Source: Mesorhizobium sp. 1M-11 (GTDB lineage: Bacteria; Pseudomonadota; Alphaproteobacteria; Rhizobiales; Rhizobiaceae). Taken from it: 54,264 nt of DNA. Where the stretch lies: positions 1 to 54,264 of the forward strand of contig NZ_LJSD01000019.1 of assembly GCF_001303895.1 (NCBI RefSeq), read 5' to 3'. The notes below the pieces were generated by a model. That model was given only the letters and a program-made list of their open reading frames with translations. It did not search any database and was not told the DNA's origin. The position numbers were made by a program, and so were the translations under genes. Of this stretch, positions 28,156-35,639 are shown in pieces. The stretch's first letter is position 1. Each line of letters starts with the position of its first letter.

Positions 28156-29133
28156 TCAGGCAGCCGGCCTGCGCTGATTGAATTGGCCGGTGGCCCGGAA
28201 GCGCCAGAGGTAGCTCGGCAGGATGGCCCCAAGTGTCCGAGGCGTGATGCCGGTCGCGGCAAAGGTGCGGCCTTCCTTGACCGCCTCTTCGGAAACAACG
28301 TTGTCGGACTGCAACTGCGTGACCTGGTCGTTGGTGAGCAGCGGCTTCGGCAGCAGGCCCAGGATCGAGGCCTGGAGCCTGGCCATCCACCACGGCACCG
28401 GAACCAGCATGCGCTTGCGTTCGATCACCGCCAGCATTTCCTGCATGCATTCCTTGAAGGTCAGCACCTTCGGTCCGCCAAGCTCGTAGATCTTGCCGCC
28501 CTCGACAGCACCATCGACCGAACGCGCGATCGCCTCCGCGACATCGCCGACATAGACCGGCTGCAGGCGTGTCTCGCCACCGCCGAGCAGCGGCAGGGCC
28601 GGCGAAAAGCGCGCCATGGCGGCGAAACGGTTGAAGAACCCATCCTCCGGACCGAAATTGATCGAAGGCCGATAGATGACGGCATTCGGCACGGTCTCGA
28701 GAACCGCCTTTTCGCCGAGCGCCTTGGTGCGGGCATAGGCGGATTCGGAATCGACGCTGGCGCCGAGTGCCGAGACATGGGTCAGACCGGCACCAGCCGA
28801 ACGGGCAGCCTCGGCGATGGCGCGGGCGCCGAAATCCTGCACGGCGCCGAAACGCTGGCGGCCGCTTTCATAGAGAATGCCGACAAGGTTGACGACATGG
28901 TCGGCGCCCTGAACGGCATGGTCGACCGACCAGCGCACGCGCACATTGGCCTGGACAGGCTGGATCTGGCCGACATTGCCGAGCGGCTGCAGATGGCCGG
29001 CAAGGTCGGGACGGCGGCAGGCGACCCGGATGCGATAGCCGCGCTTGGCCAGCGCACGCACGACATGCCGCCCGACAAAGCCGGAACCGCCGAAAACGAC
29101 GACAAGCTTGGGGGTCTGCAGGATTTCGGTCAT
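28156..29133 (-). CDS. Complex I NDUFA9-like NAD(P)-binding protein (atypical SDR)
   Basis: 325 residues. VVVFGGSGFVGRHVVRAL is the Rossmann loop, RVACRRP the post-beta-2 region that typically chooses NADP, and HVSALGASVDSESAYARTKALGEKAV carries a Tyr-x3-Lys-like pair shifted as in atypical SDRs (SDR_a5). RPSINFGPEDGFFNRFA and the C-terminal proline-rich helix are characteristic of the NDUFA9 group. In mitochondria this protein is an accessory subunit of respiratory complex I. Bacterial members may have the same role, but no nuo gene is in the window. Monocistronic. Confidence 0.88.
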   Translation of the reverse strand: MTEILQTPKLVVVFGGSGFVGRHVVRALAKRGYRIRVACRRPDLAGHLQPLGNVGQIQPVQANVRVRWSVDHAVQGADHVVNLVGILYESGRQRFGAVQDFGARAIAEAARSAGAGLTHVSALGASVDSESAYARTKALGEKAVLETVPNAVIYRPSINFGPEDGFFNRFAAMARFSPALPLLGGGETRLQPVYVGDVAEAIARSVDGAVEGGKIYELGGPKVLTFKECMQEMLAVIERKRMLVPVPWWMARLQASILGLLPKPLLTNDQVTQLQSDNVVSEEAVKEGRTFAATGITPRTLGAILPSYLWRFRATGQFNQRRPAA

Positions 29134-29276
29134 GGCTGGCTCCGGCGCTCTAAAGCCGTTTCATAGTCGGTTTCTCGCCAAAGGCAAAGGGCGACAGGAG
29201 GTCGCCGCGACTTGGTCTACGCGAGCTCGGCGGCATTCGCCATCTGCCGGCGATAACCGGGCCCAGACCCTGGGCT

Positions 29277-30278
29277 TCAGCGCTTGTGCCGTTCGGCGAA
29301 ATCGGCGATGCGCTCGACGATTTCCTTGGAAACGGTGATGCCGCGCGCGCTGGCTTTTTCAGTTGCCGCCGCCTTCGAAAGCCCCGGTATATGAACGCCG
29401 TAATGGTGGTTCAGCCGGTGGAGTTGATCCTTCATGCGCTTCTCGAAATCGGGATCGAGCAGCTTGGGCTCGATCGCCAGCACGAACAGGCCGGTACCGG
29501 GGCTGTCGGATCCGCCATCGAACCAGGGTGCGTCGAGCGACCAGTTCGCGCCGGAAAGCCCTGCCGCCAGCACCTCGACCATCAAGGCGATGTTGGCGCC
29601 GCGCGAGCCGCCAAAGGCCAGCAGCGCGCCCTTCATGGCCGCTGTCGCGTCGGTCGTCGGATTGCCGCTGGCATCGAGCGCCCAGCCTTCGGGGATAGCC
29701 TTGCCGTCGGCGGCCGCCGTGCGGATGTTGAGGAAAGCGGTTGCGCTGGACGATTGGTCGACGATCAGCGGCCCGCCGTCGGCCTGCGGGCAGGCGAAGG
29801 ACATCGGATTGGTGCAGTAGACCGGTTTTGTCGAACCGGAACCGGCAAGCAGGGCCGGGCCATTGGTGGCGGCGAAGGAAACGAGACCCTGCTCTGCGAG
29901 GCGGCCGGTGAAATAGCCGAGCGCGCCGGCGGTGTAGGCATTTTTCTGCGAGAAGATCGTCACGCCGAAGAGCCGCGCCGTCTTGGCGATATCTTCAAAG
30001 ACGCGGTCGAAGCCGGTATGGGCGGCTCCGCCTTGCGCGTCTGAGAGATAGACGGCGAGCGCCGGTCGGGTGATCACCGGTTCCGCCTTGCCACGGATGC
30101 GGCCGGCCTCCAGCGCTTCCAGATAGTCGATGTAGTGGGACAGGCCGACGGCCGTGTTGCCCTCGGCTTCGGCGGCAATCGCTGCGGCTGCAATGGAGCG
30201 CGCGGTTTCGTCGCTGGCGCCGGCGCCCAGTGCCGCCATCCGGCAAAGCGCTGCGGCCTGTTCGAGACTGAGCTGCAT
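29277..30278 (-). CDS. Ldh family oxidoreductase (malate/L-lactate/imine reductase type)
   Basis: 333 residues, full length for the Ldh_2 family of NAD(P)H oxidoreductases. GLSHYIDYLEALEAGRI contains the conserved His; FSQKNAYTAGALGYFTGRLAEQGLVSFAATNGPALLAGSGSTKPVYCTNPMSFACP is the nucleotide-binding core; MVEVLAAGLSGANW and the C-terminal SLDAPWF-type region follow. Family members reduce 2-oxoacids or cyclic imines (malate, lactate, ureidoglycolate, delta1-piperideine/pyrroline-2-carboxylate). It sits downstream of the basic/polar amino-acid importer in the same direction (164 bp with a repeat between), so an amino-acid-derived imino or keto acid is the likely substrate. Confidence 0.85.
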   Translation of the reverse strand: MQLSLEQAAALCRMAALGAGASDETARSIAAAAIAAEAEGNTAVGLSHYIDYLEALEAGRIRGKAEPVITRPALAVYLSDAQGGAAHTGFDRVFEDIAKTARLFGVTIFSQKNAYTAGALGYFTGRLAEQGLVSFAATNGPALLAGSGSTKPVYCTNPMSFACPQADGGPLIVDQSSSATAFLNIRTAAADGKAIPEGWALDASGNPTTDATAAMKGALLAFGGSRGANIALMVEVLAAGLSGANWSLDAPWFDGGSDSPGTGLFVLAIEPKLLDPDFEKRMKDQLHRLNHHYGVHIPGLSKAAATEKASARGITVSKEIVERIADFAERHKR

Positions 30279-30290
30279 TTCCTTTCACCC

Positions 30291-30392
30291 CTAGAGCGTT
30301 TCCGTTTCCACGGAAACGCGGAAACACTCTATCTCTTTGTTTTTACACATGATCTCTATCCGAAAAGTCTGCAACTTTTCGGGATCATGCTC
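30291..30392 (-). repeat. Composite intergenic repeat: family B 3' module plus an AT-richer GATC-ended module
   Basis: CTAGAGCGTTTCCG...CGGAAAC...CTCT hairpin, then CTTTGTTTTTACACATGATC and an ATCCGAAAAG...CTTTTCGGGAT palindrome ending in ATCATGCTC. The first part is the family B 3' module in reverse order. The second part is a further module not seen elsewhere in this window. Confidence 0.75.
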
Positions 30393-30442
30393 AAGCTGCG
30401 TCCGTAGCTCATATCTACGTCGCGATCCGGGCCGGAATTCGG

Positions 30443-31240
30443 CTAGCCTAGCCTTGCCGGGATGCGCGCTTCGATCTTGCGGAACGCAAATACGATAACC
30501 CCGGTAATGGCCATATAGACCAGCGCGAGCAGCAGCAAGGGTTCATAGGTGACGAAGGTCTCCTGGCGTACCCGCGAGGCGACGGAATAGATGTCGACCA
30601 TGGTGATGGTCGCCACCAGCGGCGTCGCCTTGAGCTGCAGGACCGTCTCGCCGGCCAGCGTCGGCAGAGCCCGCCTCAGCGCCTGCGGCAGCCAGATGCG
30701 GCGGAAAGCGGTCCAGCGCCGCATGCCGAAGGCGCGGGCCGCTTCAAGCTGCCCCTTTGGCACGCCGGCGAAGGCGCCGCGCATCACCTCGCCTTCATAA
30801 CCGGCGTAGGAAAGCGTGAGCGCCAGCACACCGTAAGGCCAGGCCTGCCTGAGATAGGGCCAAAGGAACGATTCCCGGATCCAGGGGAATTGCGGGAACA
30901 GCGAGCCCAGCCCGTAATAAAGTAGCCACAGCTGCAGCAGCAGCGGCGTGCCGCGGATGACCGTGCAGAACACGCGCGCCGGCACCGCCAGGAAAGCGGG
31001 ACCTGCGGCTTGCGCGAAGCCGATCGGGATCGCCAGCGTGATGCCGAGCGCGGCGGTTACGACGAGCAGCCAGATGGTGCGCCATATGCCTTGCAGGGCG
31101 AGCGGCAGATAAGCCGGCAGCCAGTCCCATCGCATGAGGAACGCACAAGCCAGGACGATCGCCGCCGCGACGATGATCAGCACGATGCGGTGCGGTTGCA
31201 GCCATTCCGATGTACGGGCAATGGTCCTCGTCATGGCCAT
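30443..31240 (-). CDS. Polar amino-acid ABC transporter permease (HisM type)
   Basis: 265 residues, five to six membrane helices. PLALQGIWRTIWLLVVTAALG is the start of the HisMQ domain, RGTPLLLQLWLLYYGLG is a family signature, and the coupling (EAA) loop reads EVMRGAFAGVPKGQLEAARAFGMRRWTAFRRIWLPQALRRALP. ATG 31240 shares one base with the stop of the preceding permease (TGATG), so the two are coupled. A longer in-frame reading to 32065 merely runs across the other permease and is rejected. Confidence 0.92.
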   Translation of the reverse strand: MAMTRTIARTSEWLQPHRIVLIIVAAAIVLACAFLMRWDWLPAYLPLALQGIWRTIWLLVVTAALGITLAIPIGFAQAAGPAFLAVPARVFCTVIRGTPLLLQLWLLYYGLGSLFPQFPWIRESFLWPYLRQAWPYGVLALTLSYAGYEGEVMRGAFAGVPKGQLEAARAFGMRRWTAFRRIWLPQALRRALPTLAGETVLQLKATPLVATITMVDIYSVASRVRQETFVTYEPLLLLALVYMAITGVIVFAFRKIEARIPARLG

Positions 31241-31998
31241 CAGCGCGTCTCCATCACCGATGGCATGCCGCGCCGCGAGTAACGCTCGAAACGGGAAATG
31301 ATGATGTTCGATACCAGCGTCAGCGCCAGATAAAGCACGCCGGCGGCGAAGAAGAAGGTGAAATACGCCTTGGTGGCGCCGGCGGCGAGCCGCGTGGTCT
31401 GGGTCAGCTCGTTGAAGCCGACGACGGCAAGCAGCGCCGTATCCTTGGTGGCGATCAGCCAGAGATTGGCGAGGCCGGGGATGGCGTAAGGCGCCATGGC
31501 CGGCAAGGTAATGCGCCTCAGCTGCAATATAGGCGACATGCCGTAGGCGCGCGCGGCCTCGATCTGGCCCTGAGGAATGGCAAGGATGGCGCCGCGCAGC
31601 ACTTCCGTCGAATAGGCGCCCTGGACGACGCCGAGCACGCAGATGCCGGCGATCAGGCCGTTGATGTCGACCGGTGCATAGCCGAGCAGCGTCAGAAGCC
31701 TGTTCACCAGGTCGGTGCCGGCGAAATAGAGCAGCAGGATCAGCACCAGCTCCGGAACCGCGCGCACGATGGTGGTGTAGAGGCCGAAGAGGTCGCGCGC
31801 CATCGGGCTGCCATAGAGCTTGCCGTAGGCGCCGCAGATGCCGATCAGCAAGCCGAGCCCAAACGAGCCGCAGGCAATTCCGACGGAAGCAAGCAGGCCA
31901 CGCAGCAGGTTTCCGCCCCAGCCGGGTGGATCGAATGCCAGAAGTTCGGCGAGACCGGCCGCCGAGGCCGAAAGGAAGATGTCTGTCAGCGTCCTCAC
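31240..31998 (-). CDS. Polar amino-acid ABC transporter permease (HisQ type)
   Basis: 252 residues. NLLRGLLASVGIACGSFGLGLLIG begins the HisMQ domain; TTIVRAVPELVLILLLYFAG is the RxxPxL signature region and the EAA loop is EVLRGAILAIPQGQIEAARAYGMSPILQLRRITLPAMAPYAIPG. It pairs with the HisM-type permease downstream to form the heterodimeric membrane pore. FAGTDLVNRLL matches arginine/ornithine/histidine permeases more than glutamate ones, though substrate calls from this are weak. Confidence 0.92.
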   Translation of the reverse strand: MRTLTDIFLSASAAGLAELLAFDPPGWGGNLLRGLLASVGIACGSFGLGLLIGICGAYGKLYGSPMARDLFGLYTTIVRAVPELVLILLLYFAGTDLVNRLLTLLGYAPVDINGLIAGICVLGVVQGAYSTEVLRGAILAIPQGQIEAARAYGMSPILQLRRITLPAMAPYAIPGLANLWLIATKDTALLAVVGFNELTQTTRLAAGATKAYFTFFFAAGVLYLALTLVSNIIISRFERYSRRGMPSVMETR

Positions 31999-32071
31999 TC
32001 CGACTGAGGCGATTTCGAAGAATTACAGCGCCGCGTACCGCCGCTGGAGGGCTACGCAGATTCAAAGGGTT

Positions 32072-32110
32072 GGAGCGTCCTTGCGCGTCCGAGGAACGCG
32101 TGGCGCTCTG
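32072..32110 (+). repeat. Partial family A repeat (3' module)
   Basis: GGAGCGTCCTTGCGCGTCC followed by a G-A-rich joint and CGTGGCGCTCTG, matching the last 40 bp of the 103-bp unit at 54011. It lies between the substrate-binding protein and the first permease gene. Confidence 0.75.
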
Positions 32111-32230
32111 TCTCGAATGAGCCGGCGCGCCCCCCGACGTGCCGGCTCACGATCCGGCCTGGCGCGGAACGCCGGCCGGATGGCGCGTCGCCTCTCGGGG
32201 GCGCCGCGCGTGACCCGTTACATCGGGATG

Positions 32231-33028
32231 CTAGTTCGACTGCACCTCGTCGCCATAGACGTCGAAGTCGAAGTACTTCTTGGTGATCTCGCCATATTTG
32301 CCATTGGCGCGGATGCCCTTGATGGCGGCGCTGATCTTGTCCTTGAGTTCGGTGTCGCCCTTGCGCACGCCGGCGCCGACGCCGGGCCCGAGCACTTCGA
32401 GATCGGGTGCCACGGTGCCCTTCATGTCGCAACAGCCCTTGCCCTGGTCGGATTTCAGGAACGCGTCCAGTGCGATCTGGTCGGCCTGGGTGGCGTCGAT
32501 GCGGCCGGCGGCGAGGTCCTGATTGGCCTCATCCTGTGTCTGGTATTCCTTGATCTCGGCCGCGGTCGAAGCGAAGTGCTTCTTGGCGTAGGCGGCATGG
32601 ACAGTCGACACCTGCACGCCAAGCACCTTGCCCTTGAGCCCTTCCGGCGAGGCGTCGAACTTCTGGTCCTTGGCACCGACGATCGAGGTCGGGGTGTTGT
32701 AGTACTTGTCCGAGAAGTCGATCTCCTTCTGGCGTTCCGCGGTGATCGACATCGAGTTCATGATCGCGTCGATCTTCTTGGTCTTCAGACCGGGAATGAG
32801 GCCATCCCAGGGAATCGGTGTCAGCACGCAGTCGAGCTTGGCCTCGGCGCAGATCGCCATGGCGATGTCGACTTCCCAGCCACCCCATTTGCCGGACGAA
32901 TCCTGCGAATAGAAAGGTGGATAGGCTTCCGGCGAAAAGCCCACCTTCACCTGCTCGGCACTGGCCGAGAAGGTTCCCGCCAGCGCGATCGCGGCAGCGG
33001 CAACCGCTGTCTTCAGAAATGTTTTCAT
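32231..33028 (-). CDS. ABC transporter substrate-binding protein, basic/polar amino acid (HisJ/ArgT type)
   Basis: 265 residues. The Sec signal peptide is about 1-24 (KTAVAAAAIALAGTFSASA), so periplasmic. VKVGFSPEAYPPFYSQDSSGKWGGWEVDIAMAICAEAKLDC is the SBP_bac_3 entry; DAIMNSMSITAERQKEIDFSDKYY contains the Ser-Thr-Arg ligand cluster that grips the amino-acid carboxylate, and GVQVSTVHAAYAKKHF and DATQADQIALDAFL are the second-lobe contacts. Two Cys (about 69 and 73 apart from CC at about 200) are present. The pattern fits lysine/arginine/ornithine binders. Its gene follows the ATPase and precedes the permeases. Confidence 0.92.
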   Translation of the reverse strand: MKTFLKTAVAAAAIALAGTFSASAEQVKVGFSPEAYPPFYSQDSSGKWGGWEVDIAMAICAEAKLDCVLTPIPWDGLIPGLKTKKIDAIMNSMSITAERQKEIDFSDKYYNTPTSIVGAKDQKFDASPEGLKGKVLGVQVSTVHAAYAKKHFASTAAEIKEYQTQDEANQDLAAGRIDATQADQIALDAFLKSDQGKGCCDMKGTVAPDLEVLGPGVGAGVRKGDTELKDKISAAIKGIRANGKYGEITKKYFDFDVYGDEVQSN

Positions 33029-33095
33029 GCCCTGTTCTCCCGTTGTTTTTGACTGTCCCGTTGTCTTCTTCCTGCTTTCGCCGGCCCCTCACCAG

Positions 33096-33911
33096 TCAGC
33101 CGACATTGCGCAGAAACTGTTTCAGCCGTTCGGATTTCGGTGCGCCGAACACCCGTTCCGGCGGTCCTTCTTCCTCGACCAGCCCGTTGTGGAGGTAGAT
33201 GACGTGTGTCGCGACCTCGCGGGCGAATTTCATTTCATGCGTGACCAGCACCATGGTGCGGCCCTCGCGCGCCAGATCGCCGATCACCTTCAGCACTTCG
33301 CCCACCAGTTCAGGGTCGAGTGCAGAAGTCGGCTCGTCAAACAGCATGACCCTCGGCTGGATGGCAAGCGCCCTGGCGATCGCCGCGCGTTGCTGCTGGC
33401 CGCCGGACAGGAAGTGCGGGTAGACGTCGCGCTTTTCGGCGAGCCCGACACGCGCGAGCAGCTTTTCGGCGGTGGCGATGGCCTCCTCGCGCTTCACGCC
33501 GAGGACATGCACGGGCACTTCGATGACGTTCTGCAGAAGCGTCATATGGCTCCACAGGTTGAAGCTCTGGAATACCATGCCCAGCCGCGAGCGGATGCGT
33601 TCGATCTGGCGGCGGTCGGCGGGAACCGTGTGGCCATGGCTGTCGGCCTTCAGCTTGATCTCCTCGCCATTGACGCGAATGATGCCGCTGGTCGGGTTTT
33701 CCAGACAGTTGATGCAACGAAGCAGCGTCGACTTGCCCGAGCCGCTGCCGCCGATGATGGCCACGACCTCGCCGTCGCGCGCAGACAGCGACACGCCCTT
33801 CAAGACGTGAAGGTCACCAAATTTCTTGTGCAGGTTTTCGACATGGATGGCTTCGGCGGCGCTCTTCCGCGCCTCGCCGGATGGGATTGCGGCAGCTCCA
33901 GCCGCGCTCAC
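33096..33911 (-). CDS. Polar amino-acid ABC transporter ATP-binding protein (HisP type)
   Basis: 271 residues. Walker A GGSGSGKST, Q-loop VFQSFNLWSHMTLLQNV, signature LSGGQQQR, Walker B VMLFDEPTSALDPE and H-loop VTHEM are all intact. VNGEEIKLKADSHGHTVPADRRQIERIR is the insertion typical of HisP/ArgT-linked ATPases, which supports basic amino acids as cargo. First gene of the leftward importer operon, about 210 bp divergent from the DDAH-like gene. Confidence 0.93.
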   Translation of the reverse strand: MSAAGAAAIPSGEARKSAAEAIHVENLHKKFGDLHVLKGVSLSARDGEVVAIIGGSGSGKSTLLRCINCLENPTSGIIRVNGEEIKLKADSHGHTVPADRRQIERIRSRLGMVFQSFNLWSHMTLLQNVIEVPVHVLGVKREEAIATAEKLLARVGLAEKRDVYPHFLSGGQQQRAAIARALAIQPRVMLFDEPTSALDPELVGEVLKVIGDLAREGRTMVLVTHEMKFAREVATHVIYLHNGLVEEEGPPERVFGAPKSERLKQFLRNVG

Positions 33912-34045
33912 CGGGTGACCTCTGTGCGGTCGACGGCAGTTCGTCGAACGACTATCCGGCTAATCAACATACGCTGTACTGTCCCGCTCCTGACTTCAGC
34001 ATGGACCCGGCAGCGCGAGCCCGTCAATCCCGCTCATTACGGCAC

Positions 34046-34073
34046 TTGCGGCCTTGTTGTGCAAGTGTATAAA
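34046..34073 (+). promoter_or_regulatory. Putative sigma-70 promoter of the DDAH-TetR-AruI operon with overlapping inverted repeat
   Basis: TTGCGG and TATAAA separated by 16 bp, 50 bp before the ATG at 34123. TTGC...GCAA half-sites (34046-34064) flank the spacer, a possible operator for the TetR regulator encoded downstream. A second palindrome, GTTCGTCGAAC, is at 33939-33949 on the importer side of the same intergenic region. Confidence 0.4.
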
Positions 34074-34122
34074 TAGCCCCCGATGAAATTTTCTCGATTT
34101 TTTTCAGCTTAAAAGGGCATCG

Positions 34123-34995
34123 ATGAGCGCTTTCGGATCACAGTCCATGGCGGCGCCGCTGCGGCGGGTGCTGATGCGGTCGGCGGCCAACGCGATGCGT
34201 GGCGCTGACAGAGCCGCCTGGCACTATGGCCCGGGTTTCGACCCGGCGAAAGCAGCGGTACAGCACGCGGCTCTCGCCGAGCTCGTGGCAGCTTCCGGCG
34301 CCGAAATCGAATGGATCGAAGACAAGGCCGACGGGCTTTCGGATTCGGTGTTCACGCACGATCCGTCGCTGATGACGGACCGTGGCGCGTTGATCCTGTC
34401 CATGGGCAAGCCGCTGCGTGCGGGGGAGCCCTCCCTGCACGAGGAAACCTACAAGCGGCTGGGCATTCCGATCCTCGGCCGCGTCGAGGCTCCCGGCCAG
34501 GTCGAGGGCGGCGATTGCGTATGGGTGGATGCCCGTACGCTGGCGATCGGGCGCGGCGTCCGCTCAAACCAGGAAGGCATCCAGCAGGTTTCCAACCTGC
34601 TGACACCACTTGGCATCTCCGTCTACGGCTTCGACCTGCCGCTGTGGCAAGGCGAAGAGGCCTGCCTGCATCTGATGTCGGTGATCAGCCCGCTGGCCGA
34701 CGATCTCGCACTGGTCTATTCGCCCCTGCTGCCGGCGCCGTTCTATCAGATGCTCAGGGCGCGAGGCATCCGGCTGGTCGAGGGCGATGCCGAAGAGTTC
34801 GCCGCTTCCAATGGTCTCAGCCTGAACGTTCTGCCGACCAGCCCGCATAATGTCATTGCGGTTGCCGGCTTCCCCAGGACAAAGGCTGCGATGGAGGCCG
34901 CTGGCTGCGCCGTCGAAATTTTCGAAGCGGATGCGCTCTGCATCGCTTGCGAAGGCGGGCCGACATGCCTGACGCGGCCGATCTTGCGTCAATGA
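34123..34995 (+). CDS. Amidinotransferase-fold hydrolase, dimethylarginine dimethylaminohydrolase-like
   Basis: 290 residues. The beta/alpha propeller of guanidino-group-modifying enzymes shows DSVFTHDPSLMTDRGALILSMGKPLR, the Glu/Asp substrate loop VEGGDCVWVDARTLAIGRGVRSNQEG, a His region CLHLMSVISPL, and the nucleophile Cys282 in CEGGPTCLTRPIL. Members hydrolyse methylated arginines to citrulline (DDAH) or arginine to citrulline (deiminase-like). Short length and VRSNQEGIQQV favour the DDAH side. AAGGG lies a few bases before the ATG. It is the first gene of a tight operon; its stop overlaps the TetR start by 4 bp. Confidence 0.85.
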   Translation: MSAFGSQSMAAPLRRVLMRSAANAMRGADRAAWHYGPGFDPAKAAVQHAALAELVAASGAEIEWIEDKADGLSDSVFTHDPSLMTDRGALILSMGKPLRAGEPSLHEETYKRLGIPILGRVEAPGQVEGGDCVWVDARTLAIGRGVRSNQEGIQQVSNLLTPLGISVYGFDLPLWQGEEACLHLMSVISPLADDLALVYSPLLPAPFYQMLRARGIRLVEGDAEEFAASNGLSLNVLPTSPHNVIAVAGFPRTKAAMEAAGCAVEIFEADALCIACEGGPTCLTRPILRQ

Positions 34996-35639
34996 ATGTG
35001 CCGTCCCGTCGCAAGTTCCGCCGCGAGGGCGAGGAGCGGCGGCGACAGGATCTGATCGAGGCAACCCTGGACAGTGTGGCCGAACATGGCCTGCAGGGTG
35101 CCACCTTGCGCGCCATCGCATTGCGCGCCGGCGTCACCGCCGGGCTGATCCGGCACTATTTCCCGGGCAAGGAAGAGTTGCTGCAGGAGGCCTATGCAAC
35201 GTTGGTTGGCCGCATGACCGAGCAGGCGAAAGCCGCACTGGTCATGGAGGATGCCTTGCCGCGTCAGCGCCTCGCGGCTTTCGTCACCGCCAATCTCAAC
35301 GCGCCGATCATCGATGCGCGGGTGTTTTCACTGTGGGCAACCTTCATCGGCCGCGCCAGTGCGGATCCAGCTTTGGCCCATGCCCACCGCGAAGGCTATC
35401 TCGGCTTTCGCAACGAGGTGGAAGCGGTCGTCGCCGAAGTGCTCGCTGCCGAACGGCGCAAGGCGGACGCAAGCCAGCTGCGCCACCATGCCATCGCGAT
35501 CAACGCAATCATCGATGGGCTCTGGATCGAAGGCAGTCTGGCCGGCGAGATGTTCTCGCCCGGCGAACTGGCGGCGATCGGCATCAGGGCTGTCGAGGCC
35601 GAGCTCGGCCTTGCGCCGGAAGAAGGAGGAAGCCAATGA
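34992..35639 (+). CDS. TetR/AcrR family transcriptional regulator, BetI-like
   Basis: 215 residues from ATG 34992, which forms an ATGA overlap with the preceding stop; ATG 34965 (9 codons upstream) is an alternative. The helix-turn-helix is in the N-terminus: LIEATLDSVAEHGLQGATLRAIALRAGVTAGLIRHYFPGKEELLQEAY, where GLIRHYFPGKEELL is the BetI-type recognition helix and turn. The C-terminal BetI_C ligand domain has ARVFSLWATFIGRASADPAL. Its location within the operon suggests autoregulation by an arginine-related metabolite; this is inference. Confidence 0.9.
   Translation: MNVPSRRKFRREGEERRRQDLIEATLDSVAEHGLQGATLRAIALRAGVTAGLIRHYFPGKEELLQEAYATLVGRMTEQAKAALVMEDALPRQRLAAFVTANLNAPIIDARVFSLWATFIGRASADPALAHAHREGYLGFRNEVEAVVAEVLAAERRKADASQLRHHAIAINAIIDGLWIEGSLAGEMFSPGELAAIGIRAVEAELGLAPEEGGSQ

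Noticed and set aside
30443..32065. Possible 540-residue fused permease
   Set aside because: The N-terminal half is an out-of-frame reading of the HisQ-type gene; the true permease starts at 31240 with a TGATG junction.
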